Positions 24,901 through 31,697 of a stretch of DNA of 43,324 bases are shown one piece after another (position 1 is the stretch's first letter; every line of letters starts with the position of its first letter). This DNA is from Prevotella sp. (lineage in GTDB: Bacteria > Bacteroidota > Bacteroidia > Bacteroidales > Muribaculaceae). The notes under the pieces are model-generated. The model saw only the letters and a program-made list of their open reading frames with translations, was not told where the DNA came from and made no database searches. The stretch is from assembly GCA_023662865.1 (NCBI GenBank), contig JAMPIK010000019.1:1-43324 (forward strand), given 5' to 3'. Both the position numbers and the translations under genes were made by a program.

Positions 24901-25170
24901 AATTGGGTAATCATGAAGTATTACAAAATTGCGGAAGGCGCGGCAGCCGGCCTTGCACAGAACGTTGCCGATAATGCACTGACAGTGGCTTGCGTACCCG
25001 GCGGCCTGCGTATTATGACATCGGAAGCTGCAGCTATAAGCATTTATACCCCCGACGGTATTCTCGTAAACACTCTTGAAGCAGCTCCCGGCGAGACATT
25101 TATTCCCCTCGAAAGAAACATATATATTGTGACTTCGGGCAATTCACGCCAAAAAATTGCAGTGAAATAA
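22000..25170 (+). CDS. Large secreted multidomain protein with FnIII-like repeats and sorting-domain-like C-terminus
   Basis: The start at 22000 gives a clear signal peptide ending VSANDEF, and a 1056-residue protein. Residues about 25-280 are Gly/Tyr/Trp-rich repeats that look like a beta-propeller. FnIII-like modules follow (about 290-480 and 735-830), with the shared phrase VSWTAVDKGLNGGYID / LTWNAPTAGVDGGYID. Two jelly-roll segments of the choice-of-anchor J type sit at about 490-620 and 830-985. The last 65 residues (SIYTPDGILVNTLEAAPG... to KIAVK) resemble a type A T9SS sorting domain. An extracellular or surface binding role is inferred; no catalytic motif is seen. Confidence 0.8.
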   Translation: MLKLFKQLLPAITLLLSATTVSANDEFPSGTQLYGYRMGNFYQINPQSITSLWSDPHFVNTFTEMSTGWEKDGKLCGYAADTWGTTLYGLDYVEFNLTSGEVLSSTSFNSADVWPAFAAFNPIDNTIYGYGSDSSGNKVFIKAPTATPGDFIVIKNVEDNEFCYGLTWNSTDKIMVGMRPDGILVQIDVQGMQTPIVRTELKTSYSDSNKPSSVIAWSENEGLYYWNMQSADYNNKLYTIDPVSKIVADTGNAEDKLYAIMVCVCKAQIGGVPATPQITAIDFPAGSLSGHVAMTMPTKKDTGEDLSGQLTWTAYLDSQKYSDGKAAPGEVVSVDFTNLTEGIHAFSFTVTNGADTSKEALQTAYIGVDTPIAPENVVLTESSVSWTAVDKGLNGGYIDLGNLQYEVSLNNEPLGTTVETSMTVALPSTGNLKLYSASVKAISGGKSSQAAVSNSIVAGDAMALPMVITPTAEEAELCSYIDGNGDGNTWKYDESKGCFNSGFCETSALNDWLILPPVELKAGSKYEFSMNVWRNSSFFNEEYIEVRYGKAPQADAMTNILIEKMTASAEVETVDAILEALESGKYYIALHSLSDAEMFGVNVNNIKLIDTHSEITSVASVSDLRAEAAPNGELKATVYFTLPDKMTDGSAIQADAKLTAVVEGASKVTVEGTPGASVNAVVETLQGMNKINVTPGLGELNGIKLTVAVYTGETLPDKITDLKAQVSEDMKSAKLTWNAPTAGVDGGYIDPANLTYNVYQLVSTSMGDVWQEVATGVKETSYNFIPEQLMQDYYELCVRACNIAGETPTDVETYALLGVPHSLPMSDTFDIGTYTYNPWVVYTPTQEYQTQWGLLPLEVIPFVKEMGGNAICGMGHVPNCKGKAGMPVFTTKGYDQVHTEFMFWTGDQCASNITITGQCFGMTDEVIVGTVQSKGLWTTVDFDLPKEMVGKDWVRLYLNADFPEGTENWVIMKYYKIAEGAAAGLAQNVADNALTVACVPGGLRIMTSEAAAISIYTPDGILVNTLEAAPGETFIPLERNIYIVTSGNSRQKIAVK

Positions 25171-25193
25171 ACCGCTGCCGTTTAAATATAAAT

Positions 25194-25233
25194 CGAGACG
25201 AGTCGGAAACTATCGGGCTCGTCTCGCGTTTTT
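25194..25233 (+). terminator. Intrinsic terminator after the large secreted protein
   Basis: A 9-bp perfect stem (25194-25202 with 25218-25226) with a 15-nt loop is followed by CGTTTTT. Confidence 0.85.
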
Positions 25234-25254
25234 ATTAAACTAGCTCAAAAGTGA

Positions 25255-25453
25255 ATAGGCAGGTTCTATAAATTGATTCGAGATGATTTTGAGATTAATT
25301 TTAGGCTGATTTAAGGGTCTGTTGAGGAAGCAATGCGAGCATTGAGGCCGAAACAAAGCATTAAAGCAGTTAAAATTCAGCAATAATCAACCGAAAGCCT
25401 GCATTTTAAATAATTAATATTTCCGCAGCGTTCAATTTATAGAACCTGCCTAT
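25255..25453. mobile_element. MITE-like element with perfect 22-bp terminal inverted repeats
   Basis: Positions 25255-25276 and 25432-25453 are exact reverse complements (22 of 22) and bound a 199-bp A/T-rich segment with no open frame. Such size and symmetry suit a non-autonomous element mobilised by an IS transposase in trans. I see no clear target-site duplication in the immediate flanks, and the parent IS is not in the window. It separates the terminator of the large secreted protein from the hflX promoter. Confidence 0.7.
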
Positions 25454-25454
25454 A

Positions 25455-25486
25455 TTTGTTAACGTGATGTTTTTTTTGTAATTTTG
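25455..25486 (+). promoter_or_regulatory. Sigma-ABfr-type promoter of hflX
   Basis: TTTG at 25455-25458, exactly 20 nt, then TAATTTTG at 25479-25486. The -33 box begins one base beyond the MITE end. The leader to the ATG at 25504 is about 12 nt. Confidence 0.8.
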
Positions 25487-25503
25487 CGTAATTTTAAGAG
25501 CTG

Positions 25504-26736
25504 ATGATTGAAGACAATATAATATCGAAAGAGGCGAATGAGCGCACGGTACTCGTCGGGCTGATTACTGCCTCGCAGAATGAGCAGAAGACACTTGAGT
25601 ATCTTGACGAACTTGCTTTCCTTGCAGACACGGCCGGTGCCGTGCCGGTGAAGACCTTCTTGCAAAAGCTTGACTACCCCAATCCGCGTACCTATGTAGG
25701 CAAAGGCAAGCTCGAAGAAATCAAGGCTTACGTTGAGGAGAATGAGATAGGCATGGTAATCTTTGATGATGATTTGTCTACCAAACAAGCCACCAATATC
25801 GAGCGCGAATTGCAAATCAAGGTGCTTGACCGCACATCGCTCATTCTTGATATTTTTGCCAACCGAGCGCAGACGGCTACGGCTCGCACTCAGGTGGAAC
25901 TTGCACAGTATCAGTACCTGTTGCCCCGCCTTACGAGAATGTGGACTCATCTTGAGCGTCAGCGAGGCGGTATAGGTATGCGCGGTCCAGGTGAGACTCA
26001 GATTGAGACTGACCGACGCATTATCCTTGATAAGATTTCACGCCTGAAAGAAGAGCTGCGACATATTGACCGGCAAAAGACAGTGCAACGCAAAAACCGA
26101 GGCAAACTCACCCGTGTGGCTCTGGTAGGATATACCAATGTGGGTAAATCAACCATCATGAATTTGTTGAGCAAGAGCGATGTCTTTGCCGAAAACAAAC
26201 TGTTTGCCACTCTCGATACCACGGTGCGCAAGGTGACAATCGACAATCTGCCGTTTTTGCTCACCGACACAGTTGGATTTATTCGCAAGTTGCCTACAAA
26301 TCTTGTGGACAGCTTCAAGTCAACTCTTGATGAGGTGAGAGAGGCCGATTTGCTGCTTCACGTTGTAGACGTGAGCCACCCTCAGTTTGAAGAACAGATT
26401 GAGGTTGTCAACAAGACTCTGGCGGAAGTCTGTGATGCCTCCGACAAACCTATGATAATGGTTTTCAATAAGATTGATGCTTTTACATATACGCCCAAAG
26501 ATGAAGACGACCTTACTCCCCGGCAACGTTGCAACATTCCGCTCGAAGAATTTGAGAATACATGGATGGCCAAAACCTCCGGCAACTGCGTGTTTATTTC
26601 CGCCAAGAAGAAAATCAATATTGATACCCTGAAGCAGATGCTATACGAGAAGGCGCGTCAAATCCACGCTGAAAGATTTCCATATAACGATTTTTTGTAT
26701 CAAAAATATGACGACCTCGACACTACCGAAAGCTGA
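25504..26736 (+). CDS. hflX: GTPase HflX
   Basis: HflX is a ribosome-binding GTPase that splits stalled or stressed 70S ribosomes. The 410-residue protein has the N-terminal nucleotide-binding-like domain with YVGKGKLEEIK, then the family hallmark GGIGMRGPGETQIETDRR (about 157-175) and a helical linker. The G domain has G1 GYTNVGKST, G3 DTVGF and G4 NKID. The C-terminal region is short. Its promoter sits directly beside the MITE, and its 3' end runs into the DUF4954 gene. Confidence 0.97.
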   Translation: MIEDNIISKEANERTVLVGLITASQNEQKTLEYLDELAFLADTAGAVPVKTFLQKLDYPNPRTYVGKGKLEEIKAYVEENEIGMVIFDDDLSTKQATNIERELQIKVLDRTSLILDIFANRAQTATARTQVELAQYQYLLPRLTRMWTHLERQRGGIGMRGPGETQIETDRRIILDKISRLKEELRHIDRQKTVQRKNRGKLTRVALVGYTNVGKSTIMNLLSKSDVFAENKLFATLDTTVRKVTIDNLPFLLTDTVGFIRKLPTNLVDSFKSTLDEVREADLLLHVVDVSHPQFEEQIEVVNKTLAEVCDASDKPMIMVFNKIDAFTYTPKDEDDLTPRQRCNIPLEEFENTWMAKTSGNCVFISAKKKINIDTLKQMLYEKARQIHAERFPYNDFLYQKYDDLDTTES

Positions 26737-26749
26737 TAAACCATCATAT

Positions 26750-28492
26750 ATGCAGCCGTACCGCTCCCTGACCCCGGCAGAGATTACCCAACTCAAAGGG
26801 CAGGCTTGCTATTGTCCGGACTGGAGCAATGTGTATATCCGCGAGGGTATAGACCTGCGTATGGTGCGCTCCACCCGATTTGCCGGAACGGTAAAGATAG
26901 GTATGCTCCAAGCCGATACCGATGTAGAGCAGGGTATATACAGCGCGATGATTAAGGACTGTGTGATAGGAGACAATGTGTTCATATGCGGAGTGGCGGG
27001 GCGCCTTGAAGGGCTTGTGATAGATGATATGGCGCGGATTGAGAATGTGGGTAGAATTCTCGCCGAGCCGGAAGCTGATTACGGCGTGGGCACTGCTGTG
27101 AGCGTACTTGATGAGACCGGCTCACGCCCCGTGTATATTTTTCCGGGGCTTACCGCACAACTGGCATGGCTCATGGCTCACCGCCCGGCATGGACTGAAG
27201 ACACCTTCCTGCCCATGCTCGAAGAGATAAGAGAACGCTCACCTCGTGTGCCAACTATTGGAAAGGGTGCTGTGGTGCAAGACACTCGCTATATATTTAA
27301 TGTACGCATAGGAGCGGGAGTACGTGTGTTGGGTGCATCTTATCTTAAGAACGGCACCATTATCAGCAACGGCACATATGACCATTCACTTACGCTGGTG
27401 GGCAATGATGTTGATGCAGAAGATTTTATAGTGGAAGATGCACATGTAGACTCCGGCACTCTGTTGCGCCGTTGCTATGTGGGGCAGGGGGTTGAGTTGG
27501 AAAAACGCTTCACGGCTCACGATTCTCTGTTCTTTGCCAACTGCTCAATGGAAAATGGCGAGGCCTGTGCCATAATGGCCGGTCCTTACACGGTGAGTAT
27601 GCACAAGTCTTCATTACTCATTGGCGGTGAATACTCTTTCTTTAATGCCGGGAGCGGAACCAATTCGTCCAACCACAAGTATAAGCTCGGCCCGGTGCAT
27701 TGGGGGGTAATGCAGCGCGGTGTGAAATGCGCCTCCTCCTCTTATATAATGTGGGGAGGTCGTGTGGGTGCTTTCTCATTGCTTATGGGTGCGCATAAGT
27801 TGCACCCGGACACCGCATCGTTCCCGTTCTCGTATCTTTTCGGACAGTCCGACGGATCTACATTGGTAATGCCCGGCCTCATGCTCAAGAGCTGCGGACT
27901 GATGCGCGATGAGTTGAAATGGCCAAAACGCGACCGCCGCGTCAAGGGCAGGGTGCCGCTGCACGACAATATCAACTTTGAAGTACTCAATCCCATTACA
28001 GTCGGGGCTATGATTGACGCGCTGCATATACTTGATGAGTTGAAGCAAGCTGATGTTAATTCTTCCTGGCAGGTGCGCTATAAAAATGTGTATCTGAGGG
28101 CAAAAGATTTGGAGCGCGGCATTGAATTTTATACCCTTGCCATAGCCAAATACGTATTCGGCAAGCTTAAAAAGGCGAAAGAGGAAGGTATTGAAGCGGC
28201 TCCTCAATCAGTGGAATGGCGCGACCTCGGCGGCCAGATACTCCCGTTATCTGTTATGGAAAACGCCATGGAAGCCGACAGCCTTGAAGAGATAACGGCT
28301 ATTCTGAAACAGGCTCACGAACAGTTTGCCGCTACCGAATTGGCATGGATATACAGTGTGCTTGACAAGCCGCTGAAAGAGGTAATCTCCAAAGCCGAGA
28401 ATGCGGCGGCACGTCTGGACGCTCTCGTGGAGCAGGATCGCAAAGACTATCTGAAGACCCTCTCCACACACAACTCCGCGTTCACTCTCTGA
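26750..28492 (+). CDS. DUF4954 family protein, left-handed beta-helix type
   Basis: Start 26750 gives MQPYRSLTPAEITQLKGQAC, which agrees with the usual family N-terminus and leaves a 13-nt gap after hflX. An in-frame ATG at 26708 would add 14 residues and overlap hflX by 29 nt. The 580-residue protein has hexapeptide-like turns (VIGDNVFICGVAG, ARIENVG, NGTIISNGTYDHS, NASGTNSS-like loops) as in acyl- and nucleotidyl-transferase beta-helices, followed by a helical C-terminal third. The family is typical of Bacteroidetes and has no proven activity. Sugar-nucleotide or acyl transfer is only a structural guess. Confidence 0.82.
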   Translation: MQPYRSLTPAEITQLKGQACYCPDWSNVYIREGIDLRMVRSTRFAGTVKIGMLQADTDVEQGIYSAMIKDCVIGDNVFICGVAGRLEGLVIDDMARIENVGRILAEPEADYGVGTAVSVLDETGSRPVYIFPGLTAQLAWLMAHRPAWTEDTFLPMLEEIRERSPRVPTIGKGAVVQDTRYIFNVRIGAGVRVLGASYLKNGTIISNGTYDHSLTLVGNDVDAEDFIVEDAHVDSGTLLRRCYVGQGVELEKRFTAHDSLFFANCSMENGEACAIMAGPYTVSMHKSSLLIGGEYSFFNAGSGTNSSNHKYKLGPVHWGVMQRGVKCASSSYIMWGGRVGAFSLLMGAHKLHPDTASFPFSYLFGQSDGSTLVMPGLMLKSCGLMRDELKWPKRDRRVKGRVPLHDNINFEVLNPITVGAMIDALHILDELKQADVNSSWQVRYKNVYLRAKDLERGIEFYTLAIAKYVFGKLKKAKEEGIEAAPQSVEWRDLGGQILPLSVMENAMEADSLEEITAILKQAHEQFAATELAWIYSVLDKPLKEVISKAENAAARLDALVEQDRKDYLKTLSTHNSAFTL

Positions 28493-28497
28493 CGGGA

Positions 28498-29022
28498 TTA
28501 TCGGCGTGACAATGGAATGATAGCCATGGGTTCGTGCAGAGAGATTGTGCCGTTGGGGTAACTCTCGCGGTATTTATGTGCCGCCCGGGCTACCGTGTCA
28601 AGGTTGTCGCTCATTTTGACAATTACATAATAAACAGGCTCGCCATTGCGCAATACATATGATTTCCAACCGTCGGCGGCGAGTCTGTCGGCGTGTGCTT
28701 TTGCATTGGTGAGCATTGAATATTTACCTATTGCCAAATTATACGGAGCCGGATCTGCCTTTCGCCCGGAGTCAACTGCCGCCGGGGTGTATTGCCATAT
28801 AATTGCTTCCGTAAAAGCACGGATGCTGTCGGTAGGCGTGTGCATATATCGGGGCAGGGATTCGGCCAGCATCATATCATATTGATCTTCGGTAATGCCT
28901 TGACGCTGTTTGTTCATGGCCTTGTAGTAGGCCAACTTGTAATTCTTCTCGGTGGGTTTGCAGCCCGGGAGCATGGCTGTCGCATATATCACAGCCGCTA
29001 CCATGTATATAAGTTTCTTCAT
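28498..29022 (-). CDS. SPOR-like lipoprotein
   Basis: The 174-residue protein has a lipoprotein signal, with C21 after AMLPG, a helical region (about 25-90) and a C-terminal SPOR-like module. In that module YNLAIGKYSMLTNAKAHADRL is followed by GWKSYVLRNGEPVYYVIV and a final helix. SPOR domains bind denuded glycan strands at division septa. The gene overlaps the end of the GH13 gene by 4 nt (ATGA) and so is translated with it, an unusual pairing. It ends 5 nt from the convergent DUF4954 stop, and I see no terminator in that gap. Confidence 0.8.
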   Translation of the reverse strand: MKKLIYMVAAVIYATAMLPGCKPTEKNYKLAYYKAMNKQRQGITEDQYDMMLAESLPRYMHTPTDSIRAFTEAIIWQYTPAAVDSGRKADPAPYNLAIGKYSMLTNAKAHADRLAADGWKSYVLRNGEPVYYVIVKMSDNLDTVARAAHKYRESYPNGTISLHEPMAIIPLSRR

Positions 29023-30911
29023 TTCAACGGTTCAAGTATTAAGATTTCACGAGGGGCGAATTTTACGTTGCGTTGAGAGTGGTCAGCGGCAAACGGCACC
29101 ATCTCTTTGCCGGAAAGCACATCGCGGTATCGTGTGCCGGGGGTGAACATTTGCTCATATCGGCTCATATCTATGTCAAGCTCCTTGTCGCGCCCGTTAA
29201 GAAGAACAATTGCTTCATTGTCAGTGTTCGGCACAAATCTCTTATACAGGTAAATCCCGTTGGTGGGCATGAAATGAATCATCTTGCCTTCGCCGATGGC
29301 TTTGTTTCCCTTGCGCCAATTGAGCAGAGTGCTGAGGAAGTCGTATGCCTCATTTTGCATAGGAGAGCGTCCGGCACGTGTGAAGGCGTTAACGGAATCT
29401 CCCGGGAAGCCTCCCGGCATATCGCGGCGTACATTGCCGTCGCCGAGCTTGCGGTCGCCGCTCATAAGCAACTCCGTACCGTAATATATTTGAGGGATAC
29501 CCGGCATGGTGAGCAGTATGGTTTGAGCTTGTTTCCAATGTTCGAGACTTTCCGGGTGTGTCAGCATCATGCGCTCCGTGTCGTGGTTGTCGAGGAAGCG
29601 AAGTACCTGCATCGGATTGGCATATATATAGTCCAAGGCGAGGTGATCATAGATTTTGTTAAGGCCGTTCCATGGGTCTGTGTCTTCCTTATAAGGAACG
29701 AGGTCACGGCTCTTTATCATGAACGCGAAGTCCATTACGGCGGGCAGCCGGGTGTCGGTGTCGGGGGTAGCCAATTTCGAGCCCTTTTGCCAATACATTT
29801 CACCGGCCGGGTCGGCAAACCAACATTCACCTACGATATTGAAATTCGGATATTGTTTGAGCACGGCGTCCACCCATTGCCCCATTGCCTCGCGGTCGGC
29901 ATAAGGGTAAGTGTCCATGCGTATACCGTCAATTTGCGCTTCCTCCACCCACCAGATTGAATTCTGCGTCAGATACTTCATCAGGTGCGGATTGCGCTGG
30001 TTGAGGTCCGGCATAGTCTCGACAAACCAGCCGTCTACCGCCAGTTTGCGGTCATAGTCTGATGCGTAAGTATCGGTAATTGTGGAGAGGCGGTAATTTG
30101 TCTGCACATATCCATCGGGGAAGTTGAACCAATCCGAAGAAGGGGTATCTCGTTTCCAGATATGCTCCGAGCCGGAATGATTGAAAATCATGTCCATTAC
30201 GGTCTTGATGCCTCGGTCATGCAAATTTTCGATGAGGGCGGCATATTCCCGGTTTGTGCCGAAGCGAGGGTCTACTTTATAATAGTCGGTAGTTGAATAG
30301 CCGTGGTATGAACCTCCCGGCATATCATTTTCAAGCACCGGGTTGAACCAGATAGCAGTCACGCCCAGCGAGTCGATATAATCGATATGGTCCGCAATCC
30401 CCTTGAGATCGCCGCCATGGCGCACGTTAAGGTTGTCGCGGTTGGCACCCACCGGGAAACGCAGGTCTTTTCCGGAGCCGGCATTGTTGCCCGGGTTGCC
30501 GTCGGCAAATCGATCCGGCATTACCATATATAGAACATCGGATGCGTCAAATCCTTGAGCTCCTTTCTGCTTGCGGCGGGCAAGCAACTCATATTTCACT
30601 GTCTTCTTATCTTTGCCCTCGGTGAAAGTCAGCTTGAGAGTGCCCGGCTTTGCTTCCGAACTGACGTTGAGGTAAACAAACATATAATTGTCGCTTCTGT
30701 TGAGGCGAGCTATCGAGTCAATGCTTACACCGGGGTAGGGCGCAATGCTCACATCCGCACCTTTTATATCGGTACCATACACTTGCAATTGCAAAGAACT
30801 GTCTGCCATTCCCACCCACCAATGCGGCGGGTCTATCTTATCAACATTTACTGATGAGTATGCGCTCAAAGCGGTAACAATTGCCACACTTGCGGTCAAA
30901 AACTTTTTCAT
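29019..30911 (-). CDS. GH13 alpha-amylase / neopullulanase (SusA-like), secreted
   Basis: Start ATG at 30911 gives 630 residues with a signal peptide (about 1-19). A GTG two codons upstream overlaps the -7 box and is rejected. An N-terminal beta-sandwich of the cyclomaltodextrinase type (about 22-110) leads into the catalytic barrel with VMPDRFADG, DMIFNHSG, DGIRMDTYPY (nucleophile D333), VGECWF (acid/base E362) and FLDNHDTERM (D444). A C-terminal beta domain closes the protein. All three catalytic acids are present, so it should hydrolyse alpha-1,4-glucans or pullulan in the periplasm, as SusA does. No susC/susD pair lies in the window. Confidence 0.94.
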   Translation of the reverse strand: MKKFLTASVAIVTALSAYSSVNVDKIDPPHWWVGMADSSLQLQVYGTDIKGADVSIAPYPGVSIDSIARLNRSDNYMFVYLNVSSEAKPGTLKLTFTEGKDKKTVKYELLARRKQKGAQGFDASDVLYMVMPDRFADGNPGNNAGSGKDLRFPVGANRDNLNVRHGGDLKGIADHIDYIDSLGVTAIWFNPVLENDMPGGSYHGYSTTDYYKVDPRFGTNREYAALIENLHDRGIKTVMDMIFNHSGSEHIWKRDTPSSDWFNFPDGYVQTNYRLSTITDTYASDYDRKLAVDGWFVETMPDLNQRNPHLMKYLTQNSIWWVEEAQIDGIRMDTYPYADREAMGQWVDAVLKQYPNFNIVGECWFADPAGEMYWQKGSKLATPDTDTRLPAVMDFAFMIKSRDLVPYKEDTDPWNGLNKIYDHLALDYIYANPMQVLRFLDNHDTERMMLTHPESLEHWKQAQTILLTMPGIPQIYYGTELLMSGDRKLGDGNVRRDMPGGFPGDSVNAFTRAGRSPMQNEAYDFLSTLLNWRKGNKAIGEGKMIHFMPTNGIYLYKRFVPNTDNEAIVLLNGRDKELDIDMSRYEQMFTPGTRYRDVLSGKEMVPFAADHSQRNVKFAPREILILEPLK

Positions 30912-30916
30912 AGCCA

Positions 30917-30948
30917 CAAAATTACTGATTTTTTCTTAAAACAGCAAA
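30917..30948 (-). promoter_or_regulatory. Sigma-ABfr-type promoter of the GH13-SPOR unit
   Basis: On the minus strand TTTG (30948-30945), exactly 20 nt, then TAATTTTG (30924-30917). Only 5 nt separate the -7 box from the ATG at 30911, so transcription must begin at or next to the start codon. Confidence 0.8.
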
Positions 30949-31004
30949 CATTCCACGCTTACAGACGTTTATATTCACGAAAGTAAAAAAGACAAAAGAC
31001 AGTT

Positions 31005-31196
31005 ATGAAAAAGATGATTCTTATGGGTGCAATGACATCAATAGTGCTTGCCACAGCGGCCTGCAGTAAAACAAAAGAAGACACAACCGAGACAGTAGCC
31101 GGAGTGGTAGGCGAAGAGTTGGTAATGCCCCAAGAGGGTACTGACACTTCTGTCGTAGCCGATGGAGTGGCCATTATGGTTGACACCAATAAGTAA
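31005..31196 (+). CDS. Small lipoprotein (63 residues)
   Basis: The frame encodes a lipoprotein signal ending LATAAC (C20), followed by 43 mostly acidic and Thr/Val-rich residues with no recognisable fold. A terminator hairpin lies 25 nt after the stop. I see no consensus promoter upstream, and transcription is divergent from the GH13 gene. Function unknown; the signal and the terminator make a real gene likely. Confidence 0.7.
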   Translation: MKKMILMGAMTSIVLATAACSKTKEDTTETVAGVVGEELVMPQEGTDTSVVADGVAIMVDTNK

Positions 31197-31221
31197 CTCC
31201 GCTGCGGTTAAACCATTAATA

Positions 31222-31261
31222 TTGACGCTTGTCCAATATGAGGACAAGCGTTAATTTTTTT
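31222..31261 (+). terminator. Intrinsic terminator after the small lipoprotein
   Basis: A 13-bp stem with one G-U pair (31222-31234 with 31242-31254) and a 7-nt loop runs into a T-tract. Confidence 0.88.
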
Positions 31262-31265
31262 ATGT

Positions 31266-31296
31266 TTTGCGGTTTGAAAAATAATTTGTAATTTTG
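31266..31296 (+). promoter_or_regulatory. Sigma-ABfr-type promoter of the sorting-domain-like gene
   Basis: TTTG at 31266-31269, 19 nt, then TAATTTTG at 31289-31296. It probably also serves ilvE, 32 nt beyond the next stop. Confidence 0.75.
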
Positions 31297-31332
31297 GCAT
31301 TTGAAAAGGGTGATACCATTTATGATTAGCCT

Positions 31333-31665
31333 ATGAAGAAATTTTGGAGCTACATAATCATGACAATTGCTTGCATATCTTTGTCTGCCATGGATTTGCA
31401 GGCGGCACGGTCGTGGGAAAGCCAGAGAGTGGAACGCTTTTCGGAGGGGCGCATCGTAACCCGCACTTCCGAAATCGAGATATGCACCCTGCCCGGAATT
31501 ATTATGATTAATACTTCCAAGCCGGTGCAGGTAAAAGTATTCTCCATTCTCGGTCAGCTCGTCAGCTCAAGCACAATCCCGGCCGGCGTCTCGCAGCTGA
31601 ATTTAGGCACTCACGGCTTGTTTATCGTGAAAGCCGGAGATATTACATGTAAGGTAGCTCTTTAA
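31333..31665 (+). CDS. Small secreted protein made almost only of a T9SS-type sorting domain
   Basis: The 110-residue product has a signal peptide (about 1-24, ending LQAA), a 25-residue polar stretch, and then a domain with PVQVKVFSILGQLVSSSTI, PAGVSQLNLGTHGLFIVKAGD and a final TCKVAL. This spacing (V-x-V-F-S-x-x-G-x-x-V, then G-x-x-x-L, then G-L-F-I-V and K-V) is that of type A C-terminal sorting domains of the type IX secretion system. Here there is no cargo upstream. It could be a remnant, a secreted peptide, or a related adhesion fold. ilvE follows 32 nt later. Confidence 0.72.
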   Translation: MKKFWSYIIMTIACISLSAMDLQAARSWESQRVERFSEGRIVTRTSEIEICTLPGIIMINTSKPVQVKVFSILGQLVSSSTIPAGVSQLNLGTHGLFIVKAGDITCKVAL

Positions 31666-31697
31666 GACACAGATACTTATACAATAAATCCAATAAC

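Noticed and set aside
29073..29960. A 295-residue plus-strand frame opposite the GH13 gene
   Set aside because: It is antisense to a gene with all catalytic motifs intact and shows no domain of its own.
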